A stretch of 27,479 nt of DNA from an uncultured Eubacteriales bacterium (GCA_900540545.1 UQGJ01000033.1:1-27479), one strand, 5' to 3'. Shown: positions 1-7,324, counted from the first letter of the stretch. Notes: a model not told the origin generated them from the sequence alone. Made by a program: numbers and translations.

Positions 1-11
1 GTTTTCTTTCC

Positions 12-39
12 GTCCTCTTTCTCAAATGAGAAAGAGGAC
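12..39. other. Hairpin downstream of dinB
   Basis: A perfect 12-bp inverted repeat (GTCCTCTTTCTC / GAGAAAGAGGAC) with a 4-nt AAAT loop lies 34 bases past the dinB stop. Neither side has a U-tract on the correct strand for a textbook intrinsic terminator, so it may be a weak terminator or a 3'-end stabilising structure. The other flank lies partly outside the window. Confidence 0.4.
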
Positions 40-72
40 CCCCGCCGGAGGCGACGCCCCGGAGGGGCACTC

Positions 73-1320
73 CTACCCCCGTCCCCCTGGCGGGATGCTT
101 CCGGCGGAGTCCTTGGGGCGGTCGATGTCCTCCCCTACGGTGGCGGCGGGCACGATGGCGGCCTGGCCGAACTTCCCACGGATGCCGTCCATGGCCCGCT
201 CCAGGGTCTCCCGCTTCTCCCGCCGGGGGGCGGTCTGGGCCTGGAAGAGGTCCAGCTGCTCCGCCGCCTGGTCCTCGGGGACCAGATTCTGCCCCGTGAT
301 GGCCAGCAGCCGGATGGGGGCGCTGAAATTCCAGGACGCCCGAATCAGCTCCATGGCGGCCTCGCTCAGCTCCTTGGAGGTGCAGATGGGGGCATCCAGC
401 CGCTTTTGGCGGCAGATGTTCTTGAAGTTGGGGTCCCGGATGGTCACCTGGACAGTGGCGCAGCGGAAGCCGTGCTTGCGCAGCCGCCCGGCCACGCTGT
501 CGGCGAGGAGGGCCACCCCGGTACGGATGTCCTCCGCCCCCACCAGATTCCGCCGGAAGGTGATGGAGTTGCCGATGGACTTGGGGGGCGGCAGCTCGTC
601 GGCCCGGACCACAGGACTGTGCTCCAGCCCGGCGGCGTTGTCGTAGAGCTGGCCACCCATCTTGCCCAGAAGCTGGACCAACGGCTCCCGCCCGAATTTG
701 ACGATGTCCCCGATGGTCTCCACCCCGTACTGCTTCAGCACCTGGGCGGAGGCCCGGCCCACAAAAAGCATGTCCGTCACTGGCAAGGGCCACACCTTGA
801 CAGCCACGTCCTCCCGGCGGATGACGGTGGTGGCGTCCGGCTTTTTCATGTCGCTGCCCAGCTTGGCAAAGACCTTGTTGAAGGAGACCCCCACCGAGAT
901 GGTCAGCCCCGTCTCCGCCCGCACCACCCGGCGTAGCTCGTCGGCGATGGCTCCGCCGTCTCCGCCGAAGAGGTGCATGGACCCGGTGATGTCCAGCCAG
1001 CTCTCGTCGATGGAGAAGGGCTCCACCAAATCAGTGTACCGCTCGTAGATGCCGTTGATGACCTTGGACCAGCGGCGGTATTTTTCGTGGTGGGCGGGGA
1101 GGAGGACCAGGTCCGGGCACTTGCGCTGGGCCTGCCAGATGGTCTCCGCCGTCTTGACCTTGAACTTTTTGGCGGCCTCGTTTTTCGCCAGGATGATGCC
1201 GTGGCGGCTCTGGGGGTCGCCGCAGACGGCCACGGGCCGGTCCAGCAGCTCCGGGTGGTCCAGCAGCTCCACCGAGGCGTAAAAACTGTTCAGGTCGCAG
1301 TGCAAAATCGTCCGGTCCAC
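73..1320 (-). CDS. dinB: DNA polymerase IV (Y-family, translesion)
   Basis: Error-prone Y-family polymerase that copies past damaged bases. The protein is 415 aa, within the normal range. The palm motif HCDLNSFYASVE (residues 7-18) supplies the first metal-binding Asp (D9), and SIDES holds the second acidic pair (D105, E106). Helix-hairpin-helix and little-finger regions follow. QLDLF (about 355-359) is a typical beta-clamp-binding motif, followed by a poorly conserved tail of about 56 residues. A GTG at 1329 overlaps the Shine-Dalgarno AGGAGG (1329-1334), so I chose the next GTG at 1320, which has 8-nt spacing. It has its own promoter with a LexA-like box, so SOS induction is likely. It lies just downstream of the DUF2812 gene on the same strand. 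Confidence 0.95.
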   Translation of the reverse strand: MDRTILHCDLNSFYASVELLDHPELLDRPVAVCGDPQSRHGIILAKNEAAKKFKVKTAETIWQAQRKCPDLVLLPAHHEKYRRWSKVINGIYERYTDLVEPFSIDESWLDITGSMHLFGGDGGAIADELRRVVRAETGLTISVGVSFNKVFAKLGSDMKKPDATTVIRREDVAVKVWPLPVTDMLFVGRASAQVLKQYGVETIGDIVKFGREPLVQLLGKMGGQLYDNAAGLEHSPVVRADELPPPKSIGNSITFRRNLVGAEDIRTGVALLADSVAGRLRKHGFRCATVQVTIRDPNFKNICRQKRLDAPICTSKELSEAAMELIRASWNFSAPIRLLAITGQNLVPEDQAAEQLDLFQAQTAPRREKRETLERAMDGIRGKFGQAAIVPAATVGEDIDRPKDSAGSIPPGGRG

Positions 1321-1343
1321 GCCGTCCACCTCCTGTCACCCCA

Positions 1344-1382
1344 AGTATAGCATGGGACAGAGAAGATGTCAAACGGATGTTC
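1344..1382 (-). promoter_or_regulatory. dinB promoter with LexA/DinR-type SOS box
   Basis: Reading the minus strand, TTGACA (1367-1372) and TATACT (1344-1349) are separated by exactly 17 bp. GAACATCCGTTT (1371-1382) fits the Gram-positive LexA pattern GAAC-N4-GTTY and overlaps the -35 box by two bases. It also touches the stop codon of the upstream DUF2812 gene. LexA bound here should block RNA polymerase until DNA damage. The site is a pattern match only. Confidence 0.75.
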
Positions 1383-2587
1383 TAACCATTTAGCAGCCTG
1401 ACGGCGGCGTCCAGCAGGGTATCCGCGTCCAGCGCTCCGCTGTAATCCAGATAGACCACCTTGCCGCCCCGGCTGGCAAAGACACGGCAGCCCGGCCAAT
1501 CGTTGTCCTGGGCCACCACGGCCCGGTCCAGCCCCGGCCAGACGGTCTCCGACACGGTGTACTCCTCGGGGAAATAGTGGTGCTCCGTGTAGCGGTAGAC
1601 CAAGTCGTCCAGCACCGGGGCGGCCAGGAAGGGGAAGGTCAGGTCGTAGTAGTCCATGGAGAGGGCACAGGTGTAGTCCGCGCCGTCGGCGTCGGTCCGG
1701 CCGGGGACCTGGCCGCGCTGGTCCACCTCGTAGTGGACCGCCAGGGGCGTCCACTCGTACCGCGCCCAGTGGTTCAGGTCCTGGCCGTCGGGCCGGTAGG
1801 CGGAGGGCTTGGATTCGTAGCCGGAAGCCTGCTCCAGTTCCTCCAGAGACAGGAAAGGAATTTCACCTTTCACCTCGTCCAATGGCTTGCTCCAGCGACC
1901 GCCGGTCCCGGCGAACATGGGGAGGATCATCACAATGGAGGAGAGGACCAGCAGGATGGACAGGCAGTTCAGCAGTAGGGTGGTCCGGCGGGCCTTGCGG
2001 TAGTCCACCTCGTGGTGGAGGGGGACCCCCTCCCGGAGCTGCCGCCGGAGACGGCGGATGCCGTTGGCCTGGGCCAGGAAGCAGCCGGCGGCGATGACCT
2101 CCACCACCACCAGAAGGAGCTGGTTCATAAAGCTGCCCTCCACGGCGGAGAGCCAGGGCCAGGGGCTGAAGAGGTAGATGCTCCCCACCATCCCCGCAAT
2201 CAACAGGACCGAGGCGACGAGGATGATGGAGTACCGCCACAGCCGCTTGGTGAGGGCGTCCAGGGTGTAGCTCTGGGCCACCGGGTCGGTGTGCAGCTCC
2301 GGGGCGTCGGGATCATCGGCGCGGTAGACGTGGAAGGTCGCGGCCAGAGGGCACACCCACCGCCAGCCCTGGGCGGCGGCGTAGGCGGTGTACTCCCCGT
2401 CCACCACGCCGCCCATGGGCTCCAGGCGGTAACGGGTGCCGGGGGAGGGGGCGCCGGTGGTGAAAACGGCCCGGCTGCCGCCGAATTTCTCCAGAAAGAG
2501 ACCCTGCCCGGCCAGCTCGGCCAGCCAGCTCTCCATGCCGGGGATGTCGTAGGGGTTGACCGGAATCATTCTTTTGACCCTTTTCAT
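1382..2587 (-). CDS. DUF2812 domain membrane protein
   Basis: This 401-aa protein starts with a DUF2812 region (residues about 10-190: WLAELAGQGLFLEKF, then YRLEP). In other Firmicutes this family is repeatedly found next to PadR regulators. Three hydrophobic segments are visible at about 119-140, 155-174 and 203-225, with the charged stretch RRLRRQLREG between the second and third. A soluble C-terminal region of about 170 residues follows and I do not recognise it. The start ATG overlaps the padR stop as ATGA, and GGAGGAGG lies just upstream, so the two are translationally coupled. The biochemical role of DUF2812 is not established; a membrane-stress or envelope role is only an inference. 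Confidence 0.85.
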   Translation of the reverse strand: MKRVKRMIPVNPYDIPGMESWLAELAGQGLFLEKFGGSRAVFTTGAPSPGTRYRLEPMGGVVDGEYTAYAAAQGWRWVCPLAATFHVYRADDPDAPELHTDPVAQSYTLDALTKRLWRYSIILVASVLLIAGMVGSIYLFSPWPWLSAVEGSFMNQLLLVVVEVIAAGCFLAQANGIRRLRRQLREGVPLHHEVDYRKARRTTLLLNCLSILLVLSSIVMILPMFAGTGGRWSKPLDEVKGEIPFLSLEELEQASGYESKPSAYRPDGQDLNHWARYEWTPLAVHYEVDQRGQVPGRTDADGADYTCALSMDYYDLTFPFLAAPVLDDLVYRYTEHHYFPEEYTVSETVWPGLDRAVVAQDNDWPGCRVFASRGGKVVYLDYSGALDADTLLDAAVRLLNG

Positions 2588-2898
2588 GTCTTGGCCTCCT
2601 CCTCCGCGTCGGCCACCCGCTGCCGCAGGCGGACCAGCTCCTCGCCGTATAGGGCGCGGCCCTTGTCCGTCAGACGGTAGGTCCGCTTGCGCCCCTCCAC
2701 GGCGGTCTCCTCCAGGAGTTTTTCCTCCTCGAATTTGCCCAGGATGGTGTAGAGGGTCCCTGGCCCCATGCGGACCCGGCCCTTGGTCTTGGCCGCCACG
2801 AAGTCAGCCACCTCCGTGCCGCACCGCTCGCCCTTCAAAAAGGACATCAGCACGTAGAACATGCTCTCCGTCAAAGCCTCCAGCGATTTCCTGCCCAT
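2584..2898 (-). CDS. PadR family transcriptional regulator
   Basis: Small winged-helix repressor of about 104 aa. Visible landmarks are the N-terminal LTESMFYVLMSFL helix, the recognition-helix and wing region GPGTLYTILGKFEEEKLL, and RKRTYRLTDKGR, all characteristic of PadR. A GTG at 2907 would overlap the Shine-Dalgarno AGAGG (2907-2911), so the ATG at 2898, 8 nt downstream, is preferred. It overlaps the DUF2812 gene by 4 nt. Two identical-arm palindromes in its promoter suggest autorepression. Its ligand is unknown. The assignment to the family is firm; the regulatory model is inferred. Confidence 0.93.
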   Translation of the reverse strand: MGRKSLEALTESMFYVLMSFLKGERCGTEVADFVAAKTKGRVRMGPGTLYTILGKFEEEKLLEETAVEGRKRTYRLTDKGRALYGEELVRLRQRVADAEEEAKT

Positions 2899-2913
2899 GG
2901 TCTTCACCTCTGT

Positions 2914-2971
2914 AATATCGAATTACGATATTGCTTGTGGATATTATAATATCGAGATACGATATTGTCAA
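2914..2971 (-). promoter_or_regulatory. padR promoter with two PadR-type operators
   Basis: On the minus strand, TTGACA (2966-2971) and TATAAT (2943-2948) are 17 bp apart, a full consensus promoter. Two palindromes with the same 7-bp arms, AATATCG-N5-CGATATT, occupy 2948-2966 and 2914-2932. Their centres are 34 bp apart, about three helical turns. The first fills the -35/-10 spacer and the second lies just past the expected transcription start. This layout is what an autorepressor would need. Confidence 0.85.
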
Positions 2972-2983
2972 GATAAAAATGGT

Positions 2984-3010
2984 TGTGACAGATTCCGCCC
3001 CCGCGTGGTA
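2984..3010 (+). promoter_or_regulatory. Possible ECF-type promoter for the sigma factor gene
   Basis: TGTGAC (2984-2989) and CGTGGTA (3004-3010) resemble ECF sigma -35 and -10 elements but have a short 14-bp spacer. No good housekeeping promoter is seen between the divergent padR promoter and the sigma gene. Autoregulation would be usual for an ECF sigma factor. This is a weak call. Confidence 0.35.
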
Positions 3011-3036
3011 CTGTTAGAGGAAAGGGAGGTGGAGGC

Positions 3037-3558
3037 GTGGAGCGGGAGGAACGGGCGCGGCAGGTCTGGGAGACGTACCGCGTGCTGCTGACCACGGTGG
3101 TGCGGTCCATCCTGGGGGACCGGGGCCGGGAGGAGGACGTGGAGGAGTGCGTACAGGACGTGGTCTGGACGTACCTGAAGGACCCGGAAAAGTGGGACCC
3201 GGCCCGGGGGAGCGAAAAGACCTACCTGTGTGTGCTGGCCAGGAGCCGGGCCAGGAATTTGCGGAAGAAGCTGGGCGCGTCGGCGGAGTGCCCCCTGGAC
3301 GAGGGGATATGTCTGGCGGCGGAGGACGGCGTGGAGCGGGCGGCCGTCCGGGACGCGCTGGAGCGGGCGCTGGCGGCCCTGGACGGGGAGGAGCGGAGGC
3401 TGTTCACCCTGCGCTTTCTGTACGAGTGGCCCACGGCGGAGATCGCGGGGGCGCTGGGCATCAAGCCCAGCGCGGTGACGACCCGGACGGCCCGCCTGCG
3501 GGACAAGCTGAAAAAGCGGCTGGCCCGGGAGGGCATCGGCCTGGTGGGAAAGGAGTAA
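3037..3558 (+). CDS. ECF-type RNA polymerase sigma factor
   Basis: This 173-aa protein has the two-domain layout of extracytoplasmic-function sigma factors. Region 2 covers about 12-78 (RGREEDVEECVQDVVWTYL, then KTYLCVLARSRARN) and region 4 about 102-162 (LDGEERRLFTLRFLYEWPTAEIAGALG, followed by the recognition helix SAVTTRTARLRDKLKKRL). The GTG start has GGGAGG 7 nt upstream. It directs RNA polymerase to a small set of promoters and is normally held inactive by the membrane protein encoded next to it. The downstream gene begins 3 bases after its stop, so the two are co-transcribed. It runs divergently from padR. The inducing signal is not visible. Confidence 0.93.
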   Translation: MEREERARQVWETYRVLLTTVVRSILGDRGREEDVEECVQDVVWTYLKDPEKWDPARGSEKTYLCVLARSRARNLRKKLGASAECPLDEGICLAAEDGVERAAVRDALERALAALDGEERRLFTLRFLYEWPTAEIAGALGIKPSAVTTRTARLRDKLKKRLAREGIGLVGKE

Positions 3559-3561
3559 GCC

Positions 3562-4569
3562 ATGCGGTACGAGATGGACGAGCTGCTGGGGAGCGAAACG
3601 CTGATGGACCTGACGGAGGAGGCCCTGGGGGGGCAGAGGCGGCGGAGGCGGACGGTGTGGCGGCGGGTGGCCGCCCTGGCCGCCTGCGCGGCGCTGGTGG
3701 TGGGCATCGCCAACCGGGAGGCCATTGCCGCGGGGGTGGAGCGGATGTTTCGCTACATCGCCGGGGTGGGGCCGGCGGAACAGGCGGGGGCGGTGCGGCT
3801 CCTGGACGAGCCGGTCTCCGTCACCCGGAACGGGCGCACCTACCGGGTGAGCTGGGCCTGTGAGCAGGACGGCCTGGTGGATGTGGTGGTGGAGGTGCGC
3901 TCCCAGCGCCAGGAGGCCGGGGAGTTGTGCATGGTGCGGGCGGAGTTGTGGTCGGGGGACCAGCGGATGCCCGCCTATGAGTGGCGCTCCAGCGCGGGGG
4001 AGGAGAGCACTTGGAGTATGACGCCCTTTGTGACGCCGGAGGGGTACGAGGCCGAGTGGGACGGATACGGCTATGCGCTGCCCGCCGACCTGCGGGAGCT
4101 GCCCGCCATGGCTTTCCACGCCCTGACCTTTGGGGCGGGGGAGGGGCCTTACCGCTTGAAGGTGTACGCCGACGGCGTGCCGGGCGTGACCGTGATGGAC
4201 GTGGCCCTGCCCCTGACCAGGGACGGGCGGGAGGCGGACATGACGGAGCGGACCTTTGCCATCCCGGAGGGGCCGGTGACAGCGCTGGCGGCGGAGGACG
4301 GGCGGCGGCTGTTCCTGGAGACGGTGCCGGTGGTGCAGCGTTTGCTCCCCATGGATTTGGCCTTTGTGGACGAGACCGGGAAGCGGTGGCCCGCGGCCAT
4401 CCCTCCGGCCATGAGCTGGCGGCGGCAGTCGGTGGAGCTGCGGCCGGCCGACGAGCCAACGGCCCCCATCGTCTCCATTGAGATCGGGGGCGTGTACCTC
4501 AGCATGGACGACGGGCTGACCTGGACGGAATACCACGACCTGAACTGGACCATAGAAATCTCACAATAA
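3562..4569 (+). CDS. Probable membrane-anchored anti-sigma factor (DUF4179-like)
   Basis: This 335-aa protein has an acidic N-terminus of about 24 residues, a basic stretch (RRRRR, about 26-30), one membrane segment at about 36-51, and a large outer domain. The outer domain is rich in beta-strand-like sequence (MSMDDGL-type and YRLKVYADG-type strands). That topology, plus its position immediately after an ECF sigma gene, is typical of DUF4179-type anti-sigma factors, in which the short cytoplasmic end binds the sigma factor. The Shine-Dalgarno AAAGGAG lies in the end of the sigma gene, implying coupling. The sequence match to DUF4179 is weak outside the membrane region, so the role rests largely on context. 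Confidence 0.75.
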   Translation: MRYEMDELLGSETLMDLTEEALGGQRRRRRTVWRRVAALAACAALVVGIANREAIAAGVERMFRYIAGVGPAEQAGAVRLLDEPVSVTRNGRTYRVSWACEQDGLVDVVVEVRSQRQEAGELCMVRAELWSGDQRMPAYEWRSSAGEESTWSMTPFVTPEGYEAEWDGYGYALPADLRELPAMAFHALTFGAGEGPYRLKVYADGVPGVTVMDVALPLTRDGREADMTERTFAIPEGPVTALAAEDGRRLFLETVPVVQRLLPMDLAFVDETGKRWPAAIPPAMSWRRQSVELRPADEPTAPIVSIEIGGVYLSMDDGLTWTEYHDLNWTIEISQ

Positions 4570-4573
4570 CGCC

Positions 4574-4608
4574 AAACAGCCGCCTGTCGAAAAGACAGGC
4601 GGCTGTTT
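4574..4608. terminator. Shared terminator between convergent genes
   Basis: A perfect 15-bp stem (AAACAGCCGCCTGTC and its complement) with a 5-nt GAAAA loop. It sits between the stop codons of the anti-sigma gene (plus) and ribU (minus). The stem ends in A/T pairs on both sides, so it can serve both strands, although the U-tracts are short. Confidence 0.85.
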
Positions 4609-4617
4609 GAGAAAGAT

Positions 4618-5232
4618 TCAGATTTCATCCGGCAGGGGCTTTTTCCGGCTGCTGGGGAAGGCTTCGCCGTGGACGATGTACTTGGACACCACCTTGTACA
4701 CCAGGAAGGTGATCGTCGAGTTGGCCCCCGCCTTGATGAGGTTGAAGGGGGCGATGAAGGGGAAGAGGAGGGTGTCCACGTAGGTCCGGTTGGCAGCCAC
4801 GGCGGCGGCGTCCGCCACGTCGGGGGTGATGAAGTAGGGTGTGAGGAAGTGGTTGAACATGAGCATGGACCCCGTCATGGCCAGGGTGCCGCAGAGAAGG
4901 GCCAGCACCGCGCCGCCCCGGGTGTGCTTGAACTTGTAGATGAGGCCCGCCACCAGCACCAGGGTGGAGGTGGCGAAGATGTGCATGGCGATGCCCATGA
5001 TGCCGCTGTGGGCGCTGACGGTGAAGCCCTGGATGAGACTGGCCACCACGGTGAGGATCAGGCCGGCCACGGGGCCGTAGGCGAAGGTGCCGATGAGGAT
5101 GGGGATGTCGGCGGGGTCGTACTCCAGGAAGGCCACGGGGGCGAAGATGGGGAAGTGGACCAGGGACACCAGGACCACCGACAGGGCCACCAGCATGGCC
5201 ATCACCGTGAGCTTTTTCGTGCGAGGATTCAT
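4618..5232 (-). CDS. ribU: Riboflavin ECF transporter substrate-binding subunit RibU
   Basis: Membrane S-component that captures riboflavin and works with an EcfA1-EcfA2-EcfT module. The protein is 204 aa with about six hydrophobic segments. The RibU signature EYDPADIPILIGTFAYGP (37-54) and the later FNLIKAGANS (163-172) are clear. A charged tail ends the protein. The ATG start is preceded by AAAGGAG. It is a single-gene unit behind an FMN riboswitch, which independently confirms the flavin substrate. The energising module is probably the ecfA1-ecfA2-ecfT set at 16937-19556. Nothing is broken or missing. Confidence 0.95.
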   Translation of the reverse strand: MNPRTKKLTVMAMLVALSVVLVSLVHFPIFAPVAFLEYDPADIPILIGTFAYGPVAGLILTVVASLIQGFTVSAHSGIMGIAMHIFATSTLVLVAGLIYKFKHTRGGAVLALLCGTLAMTGSMLMFNHFLTPYFITPDVADAAAVAANRTYVDTLLFPFIAPFNLIKAGANSTITFLVYKVVSKYIVHGEAFPSSRKKPLPDEI

Positions 5233-5238
5233 AAAAAT

Positions 5239-5342
5239 GCGCTCCTTTCAGACGCGGTCCTCAGACCGCGCCCCTGCAAATGTAAAACACCTGAAAGACG
5301 CAAATGTCTTCCAGGTGTTACAAAAGCATGGGAAAGGTGCGC
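5239..5342 (-). promoter_or_regulatory. Possible anti-Shine-Dalgarno arm in the ribU leader
   Basis: On the minus strand, GCGCACCTTTC (5332-5342), just after the riboswitch, can pair with GAAAGGAGCGC (5239-5249), which contains the ribU ribosome-binding site. Ten of eleven positions pair, with one A-A mismatch. Between them lie a terminator-like hairpin and a second small hairpin (CGCGGTC-TGAG-GACCGCG). FMN binding may therefore act on translation as well as on termination. Confidence 0.5.
5284..5319 (-). terminator. Riboswitch-linked terminator hairpin
   Basis: Reading the minus strand, AACACCTGGAAGAC and GTCTTTCAGGTGTT form a 14-bp stem with one G-U pair and an ATTTGC loop, followed by a short run of four T. 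It lies between the FMN aptamer and the ribU start, where an expression-platform terminator is expected. The U-run is short, so termination may be partial. Confidence 0.7.
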
Positions 5343-5351
5343 TTTTTAACA

Positions 5352-5487
5352 CATCTTCTTCCATCCAGACTTCGCATCCATAGAGGATACGTCACTGTCG
5401 GTCCCGGAGTTCCACCGGGTCAGCAACTCGGAAGAGTTGGTCGCGGACTGTACCGCCGATCGGGATTTTCACCCTGCCCTGAAGACA
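5352..5487 (-). promoter_or_regulatory. FMN riboswitch (RFN element)
   Basis: Conserved RFN blocks are readable in order on the minus strand: TCTTCAGGGCAGGGTG, CCCGATCGGCGGT, AGTCCGCGACC, CCGGTGGAACTCCGG, and the closing GTCTGGATGGAAGAAGA. The ends TCTTC and GAAGA form helix P1. The aptamer binds flavin mononucleotide in the nascent RNA. When FMN is plentiful, the downstream terminator or the sequestering arm should reduce ribU expression. All core blocks are present, so it looks functional. Confidence 0.96.
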
Positions 5488-5513
5488 TTTTTGATTCAGT
5501 TGTTTCCATGAGT

Positions 5514-5541
5514 ATTATACCAAACTCCTGGGAAATTGCAA
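5514..5541 (-). promoter_or_regulatory. ribU promoter
   Basis: TTGCAA (5536-5541) and TATAAT (5514-5519) on the minus strand are 16 bp apart. The first riboswitch base follows about 26 bases downstream, a normal distance from the start of transcription to the aptamer. Confidence 0.75.
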
Positions 5542-5578
5542 CCCCTAAATTTGGAAAAACAATTGTTCGATAAAAACG

Positions 5579-5607
5579 TTGACTTGCCCCTCTGGATATA
5601 CTAGAAT
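5579..5607 (+). promoter_or_regulatory. Promoter of the DUF1273 gene
   Basis: TTGACT (5579-5584) and TAGAAT (5602-5607) are 17 bp apart. It is divergent from the ribU promoter, with 37 bp between the two -35 boxes. The first gene starts 26 bases after the -10 box. Confidence 0.75.
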
Positions 5608-5633
5608 AGGAAGCAAAGAGAGAGGGGAACGAG

Positions 5634-6152
5634 ATGGACAGAGAGACGACCTGCTGCTTCACCGGCCACCGGCCCGACAAGCTCCCCTGGCGGGACGATG
5701 AACAGGACCCCCGGTGCCTGGACCTGAAAGCGCGCATCGCCGCCGCCCTGGAGGACGCCTACGGGCAGGGCTTTCGCCATTTTATCTGCGGCATGGCCCT
5801 GGGCTGTGACCTCTACTTCTGCGAGGCGGCCCTGGCCTTGCGTGCCCGCCGCCCCGGAGTGACGGTGGAGGCGGCCATCCCCTGCGAGGGGCAGAGCGCC
5901 CGCTGGCGGGAGCGGGATCGGAACCGCTACTTTGATTTGGTGGCCCGGTGCGACTATGAGACCATGGTGCAGCGCCACTATACCTCGGGCTGTATGCAGC
6001 GCCGGGACCGGTACATGGTGGACGCCTCGTCTCTGCTCATCGCCGCCTACGACGGCCGCACCCTGGGCGGCACCATGTACACCCTGACCTACGCCCTGCG
6101 GCATGGGCTGGAGACCGTGATTTTAGACGTGGAATCCCCGGACCAGCCCTGA
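5634..6152 (+). CDS. DUF1273/YpsA-like SLOG family protein
   Basis: This 172-aa Rossmann-like protein begins CCFTGHRPDKLPW (7-19), the hallmark of the DUF1273/YpsA branch of the SLOG superfamily. Later landmarks are FICGMALGCDLYFCEAALAL and a C-terminal SSLLIAAYDGRTLGGTMYTLTYA, which carries the second nucleotide-contact loop. SLOG proteins are thought to bind nucleotides or nucleotide-derived ligands. B. subtilis YpsA has been linked to cell division, but the biochemical role of this family is not settled. It has its own promoter and appears monocistronic. GAGAGGGG lies before the ATG. Confidence 0.88.
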   Translation: MDRETTCCFTGHRPDKLPWRDDEQDPRCLDLKARIAAALEDAYGQGFRHFICGMALGCDLYFCEAALALRARRPGVTVEAAIPCEGQSARWRERDRNRYFDLVARCDYETMVQRHYTSGCMQRRDRYMVDASSLLIAAYDGRTLGGTMYTLTYALRHGLETVILDVESPDQP

Positions 6153-6197
6153 CCGGCGGGCCGGGTGTTCCTTTTTTGCACAAAAACAGGGGAGTGA

Positions 6198-6242
6198 TTG
6201 ACTTTTTTGCCGTGGAATGATACAATAAATAAAACGTTTTAT
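6198..6242 (+). promoter_or_regulatory. lacI-type promoter with CG-centred operator
   Basis: TTGACT (6198-6203) and TACAAT (6221-6226) are 17 bp apart. The perfect palindrome ATAAAACGTTTTAT (6229-6242) has the central CG typical of LacI-family operators. It covers the expected transcription start and lies 14 bases before the start codon, so the regulator downstream probably represses itself. Confidence 0.8.
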
Positions 6243-6256
6243 AGGAGGGCGGCGGC

Positions 6257-7309
6257 ATGGAGAGGCGCGTGACCATCAAGGACATCGCCCAGGAGGTGGG
6301 GGTGTCCACGGGGACCGTCCACCGGGCGCTCTACGGGAAAAAGGGCGTCAGCAGGGCGCTCCAGGAGACCATTCTGGAGGTCTGCGCCCGGCGGGGATAC
6401 AGCGCCAACACGGCCGCCTCCGCCCTGAAACGGGGGACGGTGCGCATCGTGGCCGCCTTCCCCGGCCCGGACGAGAAGAACCAGTATTTCTATTCCAGCG
6501 TCTGGCGGGGCTTCCGGCGGCACATGGATGAGCTGCGGGACTACAACCTGGACGTGGTGGAGCTGCCCTACTACCAGAATACCCCCCGGAACCAGGCCAC
6601 CGAGCTGGCCGACTGTTTCAAGCGCTATGAGGGGGAGATCGACGCCCTCCTCACCGTGGGCCACTTCGACCCGGCGTGCAAGGCCGTGGTCCAGTCCTAC
6701 GCCGAGGCCGGGGTCCCGGTGTTCCTGGCCTGCGACGACACCGCCGACTGCGGCCGCCTGGCCTGCGTCCAGGCCAATTATGTGGTGACGGGTCGCATCG
6801 TGGCCGAGCTGCTCTCCAGCCAGGTCCCCTCGGGCAGCACCCTGGCGGTGCTGACGGGCGACGTGCTGATCCCTTCCCACTACCGCACCGTCATGGGCTT
6901 TGAGGAGTATATCCGGGACCACTGCCCGGATTTGAAGGTCCTGAAGCTGGACGGCTACTACAACGAGGCCGAGCTGCTCTCCCGCCTGGGCGGTATCCTG
7001 GACGACGGGCAGGTCCGGGGCGCCTTCAGCGTCAGCGCCCGGCTCAGCGTCCTGCTGGCCCGGGAGGTGGAGGCCCGGGGCCGGGCGGGACAGATGCGGG
7101 TGGTGGCCAGCGACCTCTTCGCCGAGAACGTCCAGAACATGGAGCGGGGCGTCGTGACGAACATCATCTACAAGGACCCCGCCCAGCAGACCTATCTGGC
7201 GGCCAAGGTCATGAGCGACTATGTGCTGAAAGCCATCCGGCCCGTGGAGGAGGTCCAGTACGTGGAGAGCCGGGTCATCTTCCGCAGCGGCCTGGAGCTG
7301 TTCCGCTAG
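6257..7309 (+). CDS. LacI family transcriptional regulator
   Basis: This 350-aa repressor has an N-terminal helix-turn-helix with VTIKDIAQEVGVSTGTVHRALYG (about 5-27), a hinge ending near ALKRGTVRIVAAF, and a type I periplasmic-binding-protein-like ligand domain to the C-terminus (PYYQNTPRNQATELADCF, LTGDVLIPSHYRTVMGFEEY). The ATG is preceded by TAGGAGGG. The closest general relatives bind sugars or sugar derivatives, but no transporter or sugar enzyme lies beside it, so its ligand cannot be inferred. It is a single-gene unit with its own operator and a strong downstream hairpin. It may control distant genes carrying the same ATAAAACGTTTTAT site. Confidence 0.93.
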   Translation: MERRVTIKDIAQEVGVSTGTVHRALYGKKGVSRALQETILEVCARRGYSANTAASALKRGTVRIVAAFPGPDEKNQYFYSSVWRGFRRHMDELRDYNLDVVELPYYQNTPRNQATELADCFKRYEGEIDALLTVGHFDPACKAVVQSYAEAGVPVFLACDDTADCGRLACVQANYVVTGRIVAELLSSQVPSGSTLAVLTGDVLIPSHYRTVMGFEEYIRDHCPDLKVLKLDGYYNEAELLSRLGGILDDGQVRGAFSVSARLSVLLAREVEARGRAGQMRVVASDLFAENVQNMERGVVTNIIYKDPAQQTYLAAKVMSDYVLKAIRPVEEVQYVESRVIFRSGLELFR

Positions 7310-7324
7310 AGGTATTAAGCACTC

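Noticed and set aside
2968..4536. Minus-strand 522-residue open frame
   Set aside because: Antisense to the sigma and anti-sigma genes; Pro/Arg/His-rich, with no ribosome site or domain.
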